64,000 nt of DNA, from the NCBI GenBank assembly GCA_964602715.1, contig CAZRSB010000002.1, positions 1 to 64,000 on the forward strand. Reading direction: 5' to 3'. Position 1 is the first letter of the stretch, and every line of letters begins with the position of its first letter. Positions 43,873 to 51,534 of the stretch are shown here, piece by piece. The position numbers and the translations under genes were made by a program. The notes beneath the pieces were generated by a model, which ran no database searches, was not told where the DNA came from, and saw only the letters and a program-made list of their open reading frames with translations. The DNA is from Natronoplasma sp964602715 (lineage in GTDB: Archaea > Thermoplasmatota > Thermoplasmata > Halarchaeoplasmatales > Halarchaeoplasmataceae).

Positions 43873-44310
43873 TCATCCTGGAAAGGTATCTTTTATATCT
43901 CCAATGCTCATCATCCTTTCATCGGGTATCTCCTGTCCTTTTACGTATACCGGTCTTTCAACTTTTTTCCTTTTCTTTTTTTTAGACTTTTTTGATTCCG
44001 TTTCGTACCACCGCCAAATTCTAGTTACATGATCAACTCTAACATAGACTTCTTCAAGATTTACCTTTGTCCAATCTATGTAACCTATTTTTTGTTCTTT
44101 TTCGATATCTTTTCTTGTTTCACCAGATTTTTGCGAAATAGCTTTCCAGTTGATTTTTTTTGCAGGCGCTTGGTAGACCTCTTTTAGTATTATAGTGTTT
44201 TTATCAAAATCAACTAATTTTCCCAAAAAGGCAAGTCCGTCATCCATCACTACGAGAATGTCTTTATCATTCAAATCTTTCAATTTCTTTTCTAACAATT
44301 CATCCAACAT
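43873..44310 (-). CDS. Sm/Lsm-like protein with central insertion
   Basis: Probable RNA-binding Sm-fold protein. Residues about 17-45 match the Sm1 motif ('ILVVMDDGLAFLGKLVDFDK', then 'TIILKEVYQA'), and 'EEVYVRVDHVTRIWRWY' near residue 95 matches the Sm2 strand pattern. About 45 residues, rich in Lys and Glu, separate them, much longer than in canonical archaeal Lsm. A basic stretch (SKKSKKKKRKK) and a C-terminal tail follow. It differs from the ordinary ~75-residue archaeal SmAP. No operon partner is evident: the helical-repeat gene begins 100 nt upstream. Confidence 0.6.
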   Translation of the reverse strand: MLDELLEKKLKDLNDKDILVVMDDGLAFLGKLVDFDKNTIILKEVYQAPAKKINWKAISQKSGETRKDIEKEQKIGYIDWTKVNLEEVYVRVDHVTRIWRWYETESKKSKKKKRKKVERPVYVKGQEIPDERMMSIGDIKDTFPG

Positions 44311-44410
44311 ATAATCCCTCTTAAACTATTATATCGATGTTGCGGTATATCAAATTTACTCAAGATTTTTCTATTTCAAAAATCCATTAAAATGTCTTAA
44401 TCTTTCACAC

Positions 44411-45685
44411 TTATTGATGATATGCCGCTATAGCTCCAAACGCCATTGCTTTTTCCTCTAAAACATCTATTTTCTCACTAAGGTCAAAAGCTTCTTTTTG
44501 AAATCCAACTTGTATCAAGCTTTTAACCAATTCTAATTTGATAGAATCACTATCTGTTTTTTTCCCTTTTTTAAGAGCCTGAAGTGTTCTCTCTCTCGAT
44601 TTCTTTATTCGATTGTTTTTCATGTATATTTCAGCCAATTCCAATTCTGAAAAAATCTTTAATTGGTTATCTGCAATACTATATATGAACTCCTCTGCTT
44701 TTTCGTATTCTTCTATTTGAGCATAGTATATCGCTATTTTTTTTGATGCCAGATCTTTTTCAAAGGAGGATTCGATATCACGATAATAATCCATGGCTTT
44801 ATCGATTTCATCTCTTTTTAAATAATTCTCTACTAAGGATTCGATCGCTGAGTCCCTTATGTTTTTATTATCTATATGCCTCAAAAGCGAACCGGCCTTT
44901 CTAAAAAAACCTTCATTAGAATATGTCTCAATGATATCAGCTAATTGAAGATTTTTTTCCTCTTGAGACTTCAGATGAGAGGTCAACTCATCCGCTTTAT
45001 TTATCCTGTTCAGTATTATAGAAGCATTGACTAAACACGTTTTGATCCAAGGTATATCGTTATTCTTTTTTATATCTTCTTTTTCGACCAGCTCTATAGT
45101 TTTTTTAAAAAGATCGTCTATATCTTCTATCTCAACTTTAGCTCCTGTTTCTACGCAGAGTGCTATAGGAAATATGTCTTTGTTTTCTTCTGCTATCGTC
45201 AATGCTTTTTCGACAATGTTATTTAATTCTATTCTAGCTTTTTCTTCATAACCTGCTTCAATTTGGTCTTCAACTATATGAATCGCGGTTATCACTCTTT
45301 TTTCTTCTCTTTCTATCTCATTTACGGTATTGAACGCTAATTCGTGAATATTATCTGCAAGGTCATGAAAGTTTCTCTTACCAAATACCGATGCTAAATT
45401 TGAAAGTGTTTTGCACCTTTCTTCTAGATCATCGATCTTTTTTGCATATCTCATGGATTCTAGTCCCATCTTTTTACCTAGATAAATTCTTTTATTCTCA
45501 AACATCATATCGGTAATCCAAGCTAGGACCAATGATTTACTTGAGTTAGGAGAGATTGAATGTAGGATTTCAAGAGTTTCTTCAAGAGCTATACCTATTG
45601 GAACTTTATCTTTCTTCTTAGAAAGATTTTTAGCAATTTTTTTGATTGTGATATCATCGTCTTTCAGATTTGCAAACTCATTCAT
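44411..45685 (-). CDS. Helical-repeat (TPR-like) protein, unknown
   Basis: Almost entirely alpha-helical, 424 residues, without signal peptide or membrane segment. Successive pairs of helices of about 34-40 residues (for example 'IVDKALTIAEENKDIFPIAL'-like spacing; 'DEIDKAMDYYRDIESSFEKD', 'YAQIEEYEKAEEFIYSI') suggest tetratricopeptide-type scaffolding, with poorly conserved repeats. No catalytic motif. It is divergent from the M32 carboxypeptidase gene, sharing the short region 45686-45796. Confidence 0.65.
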   Translation of the reverse strand: MNEFANLKDDDITIKKIAKNLSKKKDKVPIGIALEETLEILHSISPNSSKSLVLAWITDMMFENKRIYLGKKMGLESMRYAKKIDDLEERCKTLSNLASVFGKRNFHDLADNIHELAFNTVNEIEREEKRVITAIHIVEDQIEAGYEEKARIELNNIVEKALTIAEENKDIFPIALCVETGAKVEIEDIDDLFKKTIELVEKEDIKKNNDIPWIKTCLVNASIILNRINKADELTSHLKSQEEKNLQLADIIETYSNEGFFRKAGSLLRHIDNKNIRDSAIESLVENYLKRDEIDKAMDYYRDIESSFEKDLASKKIAIYYAQIEEYEKAEEFIYSIADNQLKIFSELELAEIYMKNNRIKKSRERTLQALKKGKKTDSDSIKLELVKSLIQVGFQKEAFDLSEKIDVLEEKAMAFGAIAAYHQ

Positions 45686-45765
45686 TGGCTTAGATTTAAG
45701 ATGGTTTTTGACCCTTTTAAATCTTGTTTTCTAGATCCTACGAACTTCAGATATATGATGCACAA

Positions 45766-45775
45766 ATTTATTAAA
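45766..45775 (+). promoter_or_regulatory. TATA box of the M32 carboxypeptidase gene
   Basis: ATTTATTAAA is centred 27 nt before ATG 45797, the distance of a leaderless promoter. This argues against the longer ORF beginning at 45701. Confidence 0.5.
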
Positions 45776-45796
45776 GCATTAATTTTACTTTGGACT

Positions 45797-47290
45797 ATGT
45801 CTACTTATGAAGAAATGCTGGAGATATCCAGCCAGTTAAGAAATTTAGCTAGAGCAATTTCATTATTATCCTGGGATGAAAGAACTTATCTTCCCGAAGG
45901 AGCTTTAGAAGGTAGGTCTGAAACCAAAGCAGAACTATCCCAGATGTACCATAAAAAATTGACATCTGATAAAACAAAAAGGGTCGTGGAAGAGCTGAAT
46001 AAAGAATCAGTTCAGGCCGAATTGAATGAAAAGGAGAAAGCGGCAGTAAGAGAGATGACAAGAGACTTTGAAAGGAGATACGAAGTTCCAGAAGAATTGA
46101 TAAAAGAGATGTCAAAAGTCTCTACTAAAGCACAATCTGCTTGGGAAAAAGCTAGGGAAAAATCTGATTTTGAGATGTTTTTACCTCACTTAGAGAAACA
46201 GATCGAACTAAAGAAAAAAATGGCGGAACACATAGGTTATGAAAACGAACCTTACGATGCTTTGGTAGATGAGTATGAGCCTGGATTTACAGCAAAGAAA
46301 ATCGAAAAAGTCTTTGAACCTATGAAAAAAGAATTGACTTCTATCGCTACAGAAATATTTTCGAAAGACGATCCTGGGGAGAATATCTTTGAAGGTAAGA
46401 AGTTTGATATAGAAACGCAGAAAAAGATCTGCAGAGAGATAGCTGACCAATTTGGGTATGATTTTGGTCATGGAAGGTTGGACAACGCAGTACATCCTTT
46501 TACTATAGGTATGGATGATGATGTGAGGATAACTAACAGATACAATGAAGATAATTTGAATTCATTGTTCAGCTTGATGCATGAAACAGGTCATGCATTG
46601 TATGAACAGGGGATACCTGAAGAATTGTATGGTCATCCTCTGGGAAAGGGGATATCCATGGGATATCATGAATCGCAGTCCAGATTATGGGAAAATTTTG
46701 TTGGTAGGAGCCCTGAATTCATCGAGTACTTATTCCCTAAACTTTGTGACCATTATCCTAGATTGGAAGATCATAGTAAAGAAGGATTCTATGAAAGAAT
46801 AAACAGAGTGAAACCTACATTTATCAGAGTAGAAGCTGATGAGGTCACCTACAATTTACATATCGCATTAAGGTTTGATATCGAGCTGGCCATGTTTAGG
46901 GACAAAATTGAGCCGGAAGAGGCAAGAACAGTCTGGGAAAACAAAATGGAGGAGTATTTGGACATAGTACCAGAAGATCCAGCAAAAGGGGTCCTTCAGG
47001 ACGTGCATTGGTCCGCAGGACAATTCGGTTACTTCCCATCCTATGCTCTAGGTAACCTATATGCTGCCCAGATATTCAATGAAATTCATGAGGAAATAGA
47101 TGGACTAGGAGATAAAATTAGAGAAGGAGATTTTGATGAGTTAAGAAGATGGTTACGTCAAAATATACATCAATATGGTAGAAAGTATCGGGCTAAAGAG
47201 ATCACTAAAAGACTGACAGGGGAAAGTCTTAATGAAAAATACCATATCGAATACTTAAAAGATAAATATGGAAGTATCTACAATATATAA
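45797..47290 (+). CDS. Carboxypeptidase Taq family (M32) metallopeptidase
   Basis: A cytoplasmic zinc carboxypeptidase removing C-terminal residues from peptides. The zinc motif is 'MHETGHALYEQG' (HExxH, near residue 260), with 'GISMGYHESQSRLWENFVGR' supplying the distal Glu and family-specific stretch. The N-terminus 'LARAISLLSWDERTYLP' matches M32 enzymes (compare 'WDQ.TYMP'). The start at 45797 gives 497 residues, the family norm, and is supported by the TATA spacing; the frame is open to 45701. It fits a peptide-consuming physiology, together with the Dpp-type importer. The IS630 remnant follows 6 nt after its stop codon. Confidence 0.95.
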   Translation: MSTYEEMLEISSQLRNLARAISLLSWDERTYLPEGALEGRSETKAELSQMYHKKLTSDKTKRVVEELNKESVQAELNEKEKAAVREMTRDFERRYEVPEELIKEMSKVSTKAQSAWEKAREKSDFEMFLPHLEKQIELKKKMAEHIGYENEPYDALVDEYEPGFTAKKIEKVFEPMKKELTSIATEIFSKDDPGENIFEGKKFDIETQKKICREIADQFGYDFGHGRLDNAVHPFTIGMDDDVRITNRYNEDNLNSLFSLMHETGHALYEQGIPEELYGHPLGKGISMGYHESQSRLWENFVGRSPEFIEYLFPKLCDHYPRLEDHSKEGFYERINRVKPTFIRVEADEVTYNLHIALRFDIELAMFRDKIEPEEARTVWENKMEEYLDIVPEDPAKGVLQDVHWSAGQFGYFPSYALGNLYAAQIFNEIHEEIDGLGDKIREGDFDELRRWLRQNIHQYGRKYRAKEITKRLTGESLNEKYHIEYLKDKYGSIYNI

Positions 47291-47296
47291 ATAGGA

Positions 47297-47773
47297 TCAA
47301 TCTGGCTTTACCATCCTTTTGCTGAGTTCCTTAAAGTGTTTCTGAATGGTTTTCTGAAACTCTTCTAAAGTATCTATTAGAAGAGGAGAGATTTTCTGTT
47401 TGATACTCTTCCAAATATATTCGATAGGATTGAGATCTGGAGAATAGGGCGGTTGAAAGACTAAGATAATGTTGAGTTGATCAGCCCTTTCCCTGGTCTT
47501 GTTTGCCCAGTTACGTTTTGGACCGCCGTCATAATCAGGTTTTAGTCTTTCAATATCAAATTCATCTTCGTTCCATTCTTCTAACCAGTTGTACCCAGTA
47601 CCTTTTGTAACCCCCACTTCATCTGCAGCATCTGGAACACTTTTTCCTTCATATAGATGGCGTATGAACATCAGCTTTCGAAGGACTTTTGCTTCTAATT
47701 TTTTATCTTGAATTTTCTCATCTAGTTTCTTTTTTGATATCCACTTTTTGAGATCTTTCGTTCTCGATTTCAT
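47297..47773 (-). pseudogene. Internally deleted IS630-family transposase
   Basis: The N-terminal 80 residues are the helix-turn-helix half of an IS630-type transposase ('LYEGKSVPDAADEVGVTKG', then 'GYNWLEEW'). They run directly into the C-terminal end of the DDE domain ('NIILVFQPPYSPDLNPIEYI', then 'WKSIKQKI'). About 170 residues usually lie between these parts and carry the first two catalytic Asp residues. They are missing without a frameshift, leaving a 158-residue ORF with only the last acidic residue. It cannot transpose by itself. The open frame may be chance survival or a retained DNA-binding protein. Confidence 0.85.
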
Positions 47774-47774
47774 A

Positions 47775-47802
47775 GAATAGATAATTAATCAATAATCTAT
47801 TC
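47775..47802. repeat. A/T-rich 28-nt imperfect palindrome before the transposase ORF
   Basis: GAATAGATAATT, AATC, AATAATCTATTC: arms match except for one position. It lies immediately upstream of the transposase ORF and could be an element end or a binding site for its helix-turn-helix protein. Confidence 0.6.
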
Positions 47803-47820
47803 ACAAGATATATTTACAGA

Positions 47821-48111
47821 TCATTTTTTCTTTTGAAAGTACCACTTGTACAGTAAAGCCATGTCTTTAGGAAATAATGCTAATCTGTCCCCATCTTTTA
47901 TTTTTCTTTCATGGTGTGAATACTCTCTATTCAAAAAGATATGGCTTACTTCATCCAAATCCACGCTTAAATACTTCAAAACGTCTGAGATCGTTTCTAA
48001 AGCTTTAAGATCATTTTCGTATATTTCATAAATGCCTATACTAGATTCAATTTTCTCCGTACTTTCTACATATCTCTTCAGATCCCCATACAAAATAACT
48101 TTGATTGCCAT
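47821..48111 (-). CDS. MoaD/ThiS-like ubiquitin-fold protein without C-terminal GG
   Basis: A 96-residue beta-grasp protein ('AIKVILYGDLKRYV', 'HIFLNREYSHHERKIKDGDR', 'LALFPKDMALLYKWYF') related to the Mut7-C/ThiS-like ubiquitin group. It ends in 'KWYFQKKK', not in Gly-Gly, so it cannot be activated at its C-terminus like a sulfur carrier. Its gene follows a GG-ending MoaD-like gene by 5 nt and the tungsten-type oxidoreductase operon. It may be structural or regulatory. Start ATG 48111. Confidence 0.7.
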   Translation of the reverse strand: MAIKVILYGDLKRYVESTEKIESSIGIYEIYENDLKALETISDVLKYLSVDLDEVSHIFLNREYSHHERKIKDGDRLALFPKDMALLYKWYFQKKK

Positions 48112-48116
48112 ATTTT

Positions 48117-48395
48117 TTATCCGCCCCCAACAGAAGGAAACACAGAAATACTGTCTTCAGGTTTTAGTTCTGTATCTAATCCATCGAGATAGATTATATT
48201 CCTTCCATCTTTTATGACAGTTATGTTCTCTTTTAATTCTTCGTTATCTCTAGATTCAAATATCACGTCTTCTAGTTCTTCGAATTCAGATACAAGCTCC
48301 TCAAGCGCTTCTTTCACATCACTTGCTTCGAATTCTAGCTCCCCAGTACCTGTCTTTTTTCTTAGGGTTGCAAACAATTTTATTTTCACAGTCAT
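48117..48395 (-). CDS. MoaD-like small sulfur-carrier (SAMP-type) protein
   Basis: A 92-residue beta-grasp protein beginning 'VKIKLFATLRKKTG' and ending 'DSISVFPSVGGG', the C-terminal di-glycine of MoaD and archaeal SAMPs. In cofactor biosynthesis this end is adenylated and thiolated to donate sulfur to molybdopterin or tungstopterin. Position directly downstream of an AOR gene, whose pterin cofactor needs MoaD, supports that role; protein modification is the alternative. The AOR gene lies 23 nt upstream. Confidence 0.85.
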   Translation of the reverse strand: MTVKIKLFATLRKKTGTGELEFEASDVKEALEELVSEFEELEDVIFESRDNEELKENITVIKDGRNIIYLDGLDTELKPEDSISVFPSVGGG

Positions 48396-48418
48396 GTTTA
48401 AAAAAATAAAAAAGAGTT

Positions 48419-50137
48419 TTATTTTTGTTTGAATACTTTATCTAACTCCACGTCTGATACATCGAACACTTCGTTGTGTGGCGGTAACTTTTCATCTTTC
48501 ATGTAGTCTGGGAGTCTATCGTCTTCTTTAGAGAACCCTGCTTTTTGGTTGAATTCTCGTTCGGTCTCTAGTACTTTTTTACCGAATTCCATCACATCTT
48601 CTATTGAATGATCTGTACCTAAAACTCCATTTACTGTATCTACAACACCTTCCATACCCTCATCAATGTCCATCGTAGCAAAAGCTATGAATAAGCAATA
48701 ACCAGCGCTATCAATTGCCGCAGTCGCCTGCTGTAAGGTTCTAGAGAGGTCTGCTTTTTCTTTTCCCATTGGATCTACTTCGCCTCCGACTCCGAGGATC
48801 TCAGGAGCTATGGCATAACCTGCAGTATGATCAGCTCCCATAGGTGTTGTTGCGTATGTCACACCTATACCTTTGATAGCTCTCGGATCGTAAGCTGGCA
48901 TAGATTGACCTTTTACCGTTGGAACTCTGTCAACACCAAAAGCTTCAGCAGTGAATTCAGCACCGTTCGCCAATATTCTTCCTAAAGCACTCTTATCATA
49001 AATCTCGTCCATCATTTCGAGGGCTTTTTCACCGTCACCGAAATCTAATAGGCCTCCTTCCATAGCTACTGCAAGGGTATTACCCATCTCTATGGTGTCA
49101 AGGCCTAGATCATTACATGCTCGATTCAATTCACCTATTGTGTCCAGATCGTAAATGTCGCAATTAGGTCCAAGAGCCCATATAGATTCATATTCTAAAA
49201 CTCCTACTGGATCGGAACCATCTTCTTTTGTCCATATTTCTGAACATTGTATTATACAGCTTGGACTACATTTGTGAGGATTTTCTCCACCTCTTTCCTC
49301 TATCAGTTCAGCTTTTCTTTCTCCTGAGACTTCTGCTGACCGATCATCACTTCCTTCAGAGAAATTTCTTTGAGGTAGCCCACCGCTCTCATTTATTATG
49401 TTGACGAGAACTGCAGTTCCATAAGAATACAATGCCCCTTTTGGTTTGGTAATATCATGTTCAGCTAAAGCGTTGGCTAACTTCTTTTTGCCTTCTTTGA
49501 AAGTCTCTTCATCTTCTATCTCTATTTGATTTTCTTCAGGTTCTTCAGAAACGATAAATTTAAGTCCACGAGTTGCCATGACAGCTCCTAGGCCTCCTCG
49601 TCCTGAATATCGGGAAGACATGCCTTCGGGGTCTGTGTAAGAAATACCAGCATTAGATGCACCCAATTCAGCAGCTATACCTGCCCCTGCTATTTCTATA
49701 TCCTCTCCGAATTCATACCGCAGCTCTTCATAGGCATTATAAAGTCCTTCTCCGACCCATTGTTTAGCATCGAAGATTTCCGCCTCACCATTTCCTATTT
49801 TAAGGATATAGTACTTATCTTCTTTGGGCTTACCTTCGACTATCAATGCTTTAATACCATTTCTAGCTAAAGATCTAGCAAAAGGTGTTCCTGCATTCGA
49901 TTCTTTTATCCCGCCTGTCAAAGGAGATTTTCCTCCGGCAGATATCCTTCCGGAGTTCGGTGAACCCGTGCCGGTTACGATCCCAGGAGCTAAAATCAAT
50001 TTATTTTTAGGTCCCAAAGGATGTGCTTTTGGAGGTACTTCGTCGGCGATTATCTGTGATGTTAGAGCTCTTCCACCAAGCTCTTTGTAATCCTCTGGAA
50101 CTTCTTCACTAGTGATCTTTAAATTTTTCATATCCAC
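48419..50137 (-). CDS. Aldehyde:ferredoxin oxidoreductase (AOR family)
   Basis: Oxidises aldehydes to acids, passing electrons to ferredoxin, using a tungsto- or molybdo-bis-pterin. Family hallmarks are 'GRISAGGKSPLTGGIKESNA' in the cofactor-binding domain and the cluster 'CSPSCIIQC' with a later Cys in 'SAGYCLFIAF' for the [4Fe-4S] cluster. At 573 residues from the listed GTG (50137) it is shorter than the family's about 600-620, mainly at the N-terminus. In-frame upstream codons encode 'ITKNILRV', which fits the usual 'GKILRVDLTTGKIT' start, but no ATG, GTG or TTG is available there. See the findings for a possible ATT start at 50158. Confidence 0.94.
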   Translation of the reverse strand: MDMKNLKITSEEVPEDYKELGGRALTSQIIADEVPPKAHPLGPKNKLILAPGIVTGTGSPNSGRISAGGKSPLTGGIKESNAGTPFARSLARNGIKALIVEGKPKEDKYYILKIGNGEAEIFDAKQWVGEGLYNAYEELRYEFGEDIEIAGAGIAAELGASNAGISYTDPEGMSSRYSGRGGLGAVMATRGLKFIVSEEPEENQIEIEDEETFKEGKKKLANALAEHDITKPKGALYSYGTAVLVNIINESGGLPQRNFSEGSDDRSAEVSGERKAELIEERGGENPHKCSPSCIIQCSEIWTKEDGSDPVGVLEYESIWALGPNCDIYDLDTIGELNRACNDLGLDTIEMGNTLAVAMEGGLLDFGDGEKALEMMDEIYDKSALGRILANGAEFTAEAFGVDRVPTVKGQSMPAYDPRAIKGIGVTYATTPMGADHTAGYAIAPEILGVGGEVDPMGKEKADLSRTLQQATAAIDSAGYCLFIAFATMDIDEGMEGVVDTVNGVLGTDHSIEDVMEFGKKVLETEREFNQKAGFSKEDDRLPDYMKDEKLPPHNEVFDVSDVELDKVFKQK

Positions 50138-50246
50138 CCTTAATATATTTTTAGTAATCTTACCACCTCTTGGCGTTATAATATTTTAATAAGTTAAATA
50201 TCTTTTGGGACTATTTAATTTCTTGAATCTTATCAAAATAACTCAA

Positions 50247-50259
50247 AAATATATATAAC
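50247..50259 (+). promoter_or_regulatory. TATA box of the universal-stress gene, probably leaderless
   Basis: AAATATATATAAC is centred about 28 nt before ATG 50282, the spacing of a leaderless archaeal promoter. Confidence 0.5.
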
Positions 50260-50281
50260 AAGATGTCCATTACATTATTTG

Positions 50282-51121
50282 ATGTTTCCCGATAAGGTAG
50301 TTCTGGCTTATGATTTTTCTGAAGCTATGGATAATCTATTAAAGAGACTCAAAGATCTAAAAAAATTAGGGATAAGGGAAGTTTTTATCTTACATGTTTC
50401 AGATATAACTAAGAGCGGTGCACATGGTCAAATCGGGAGGGAAAACCGCAGTGAAAAATTGAGTACTGTAAGAGCAGAGGTCAAGAAGATGGGTTTTGAT
50501 AATGTAGATAAAGATGTACTATTAGGTTTTCCTTCTGAAGAGATTCCTAAATATGCAAAAAGAAAGGATGCGATGATATTGATCGGTTCTCATGGTCGAG
50601 GAGTGATCAAAAAGGTATTTTTGGGAGGAACTGCTTATGAAGTTATAAGAAAAGCTAAAACACCAGTATTGGTCGAGAAAGTTAGGGAAAAAAACCCTCC
50701 CGAAGACATAACCAAAAAGATTATTTTACCTACTGATTTTTCAGAAGAATCAGAAAGGTTGATAGAGTTACTTGAAAAATCACCGGTCTCTTTTAGGGAG
50801 ATATTTCTACTTTCTGTGATAGAGAGAGGAGAGACCAGGCAAGAATTGGAAGAAAGAAGAGAGAAATTAATGTCTCAACTTGAAGATCTAAAAAGGAGAT
50901 TAAGATCTACTGATAAATTTGAAGCTGTAGATTATAGTGTAGAAGAAGGAGCAGCCTCGAGAATGATCTCGTCTAATGCTAGATCTCAAGGAGCTAGTAT
51001 GATCTGTATGATAAGTAGAAAGAGAACAGGTATCAAAGAGATGTTGATAGGTACAACTGCTAAAGAAGTAACTCGATTGTCCTCAGTGCCTATACTCCTA
51101 GTGCCCGGAGAAACTTTATGA
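50282..51121 (+). CDS. Two-domain universal stress protein (UspA family)
   Basis: Tandem Usp domains, residues about 1-135 and 150-279. Each begins with a strand and 'AYDFSE' or 'ILPTDFSEES'. The first domain has the ATP-binding pattern 'LIGSHGRGVIKKVFLGGTAY' (Gx2Gx9G), and the second has a degenerate version ('ICMISRKRTGIKEMLIGTTA'). ATG 50282 is preferred over the TTG 50279 because of TATA spacing. Usp proteins help survival under starvation and stress, but the exact role is rarely known. It diverges from the AOR gene. Confidence 0.93.
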   Translation: MFPDKVVLAYDFSEAMDNLLKRLKDLKKLGIREVFILHVSDITKSGAHGQIGRENRSEKLSTVRAEVKKMGFDNVDKDVLLGFPSEEIPKYAKRKDAMILIGSHGRGVIKKVFLGGTAYEVIRKAKTPVLVEKVREKNPPEDITKKIILPTDFSEESERLIELLEKSPVSFREIFLLSVIERGETRQELEERREKLMSQLEDLKRRLRSTDKFEAVDYSVEEGAASRMISSNARSQGASMICMISRKRTGIKEMLIGTTAKEVTRLSSVPILLVPGETL

Positions 51122-51148
51122 ACAACTATAACTTAAAAAATAGATTTT

Positions 51149-51499
51149 TTAAGAATATTTGTCTTCTTTTTCAGCTTTATTTGCTTTTATAAATTTGTTT
51201 CTTTCTTTGTAAGAAGAGACTAACATCATCGATTTTGAATCTTTTACTCCATCTATCTGATTGATCTTTACCGTTAAAAAATCTTTCAGTTCATCATAAT
51301 TATCGAAGTGGGCTTTGATAACTACATCATAATTTCCAGTGACTAAGAATACATCTTCCACGTTTATAATTTTTGACATTTTCCTAGCTATCTTATCAGA
51401 TGCTTCCACTTTTATATGGAGAAAAATTAATGACCGAACGGGCTTTTCTCTTGCTTCCTCAAGGGAGGTTTCATCAGATTTATTTCCAACTACCATCAT
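51149..51499 (-). CDS. Stand-alone Lrp/AsnC ligand-binding (RAM) domain protein
   Basis: A beta-alpha-beta Lrp effector-binding domain without DNA-binding helix-turn-helix: 'LIFLHIKVEASDKIARKMSK', 'VFLVTGNYDVVIKAHFDNYD', 'FLTVKINQIDGVK'. ATG 51499 is chosen, since the TATA box 51518-51528 lies about 24 nt upstream, as in leaderless messages; the longer frame (to 51520) would overlap it. Such domains can dimerise with full-length Lrp-type regulators or sense amino acids. C-terminal 25 residues are Lys-rich. Confidence 0.85.
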   Translation of the reverse strand: MMVVGNKSDETSLEEAREKPVRSLIFLHIKVEASDKIARKMSKIINVEDVFLVTGNYDVVIKAHFDNYDELKDFLTVKINQIDGVKDSKSMMLVSSYKERNKFIKANKAEKEDKYS

Positions 51500-51517
51500 A
51501 ACCAAAAGTAGCAAAAA

Positions 51518-51528
51518 CATATAAAAAG
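51518..51528 (-). promoter_or_regulatory. TATA box of the RAM-domain gene
   Basis: The minus-strand CTTTTTATATG lies 24 nt upstream of ATG 51499 and decides the start in favour of a leaderless message. Confidence 0.5.
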
Positions 51529-51534
51529 ATTTGC

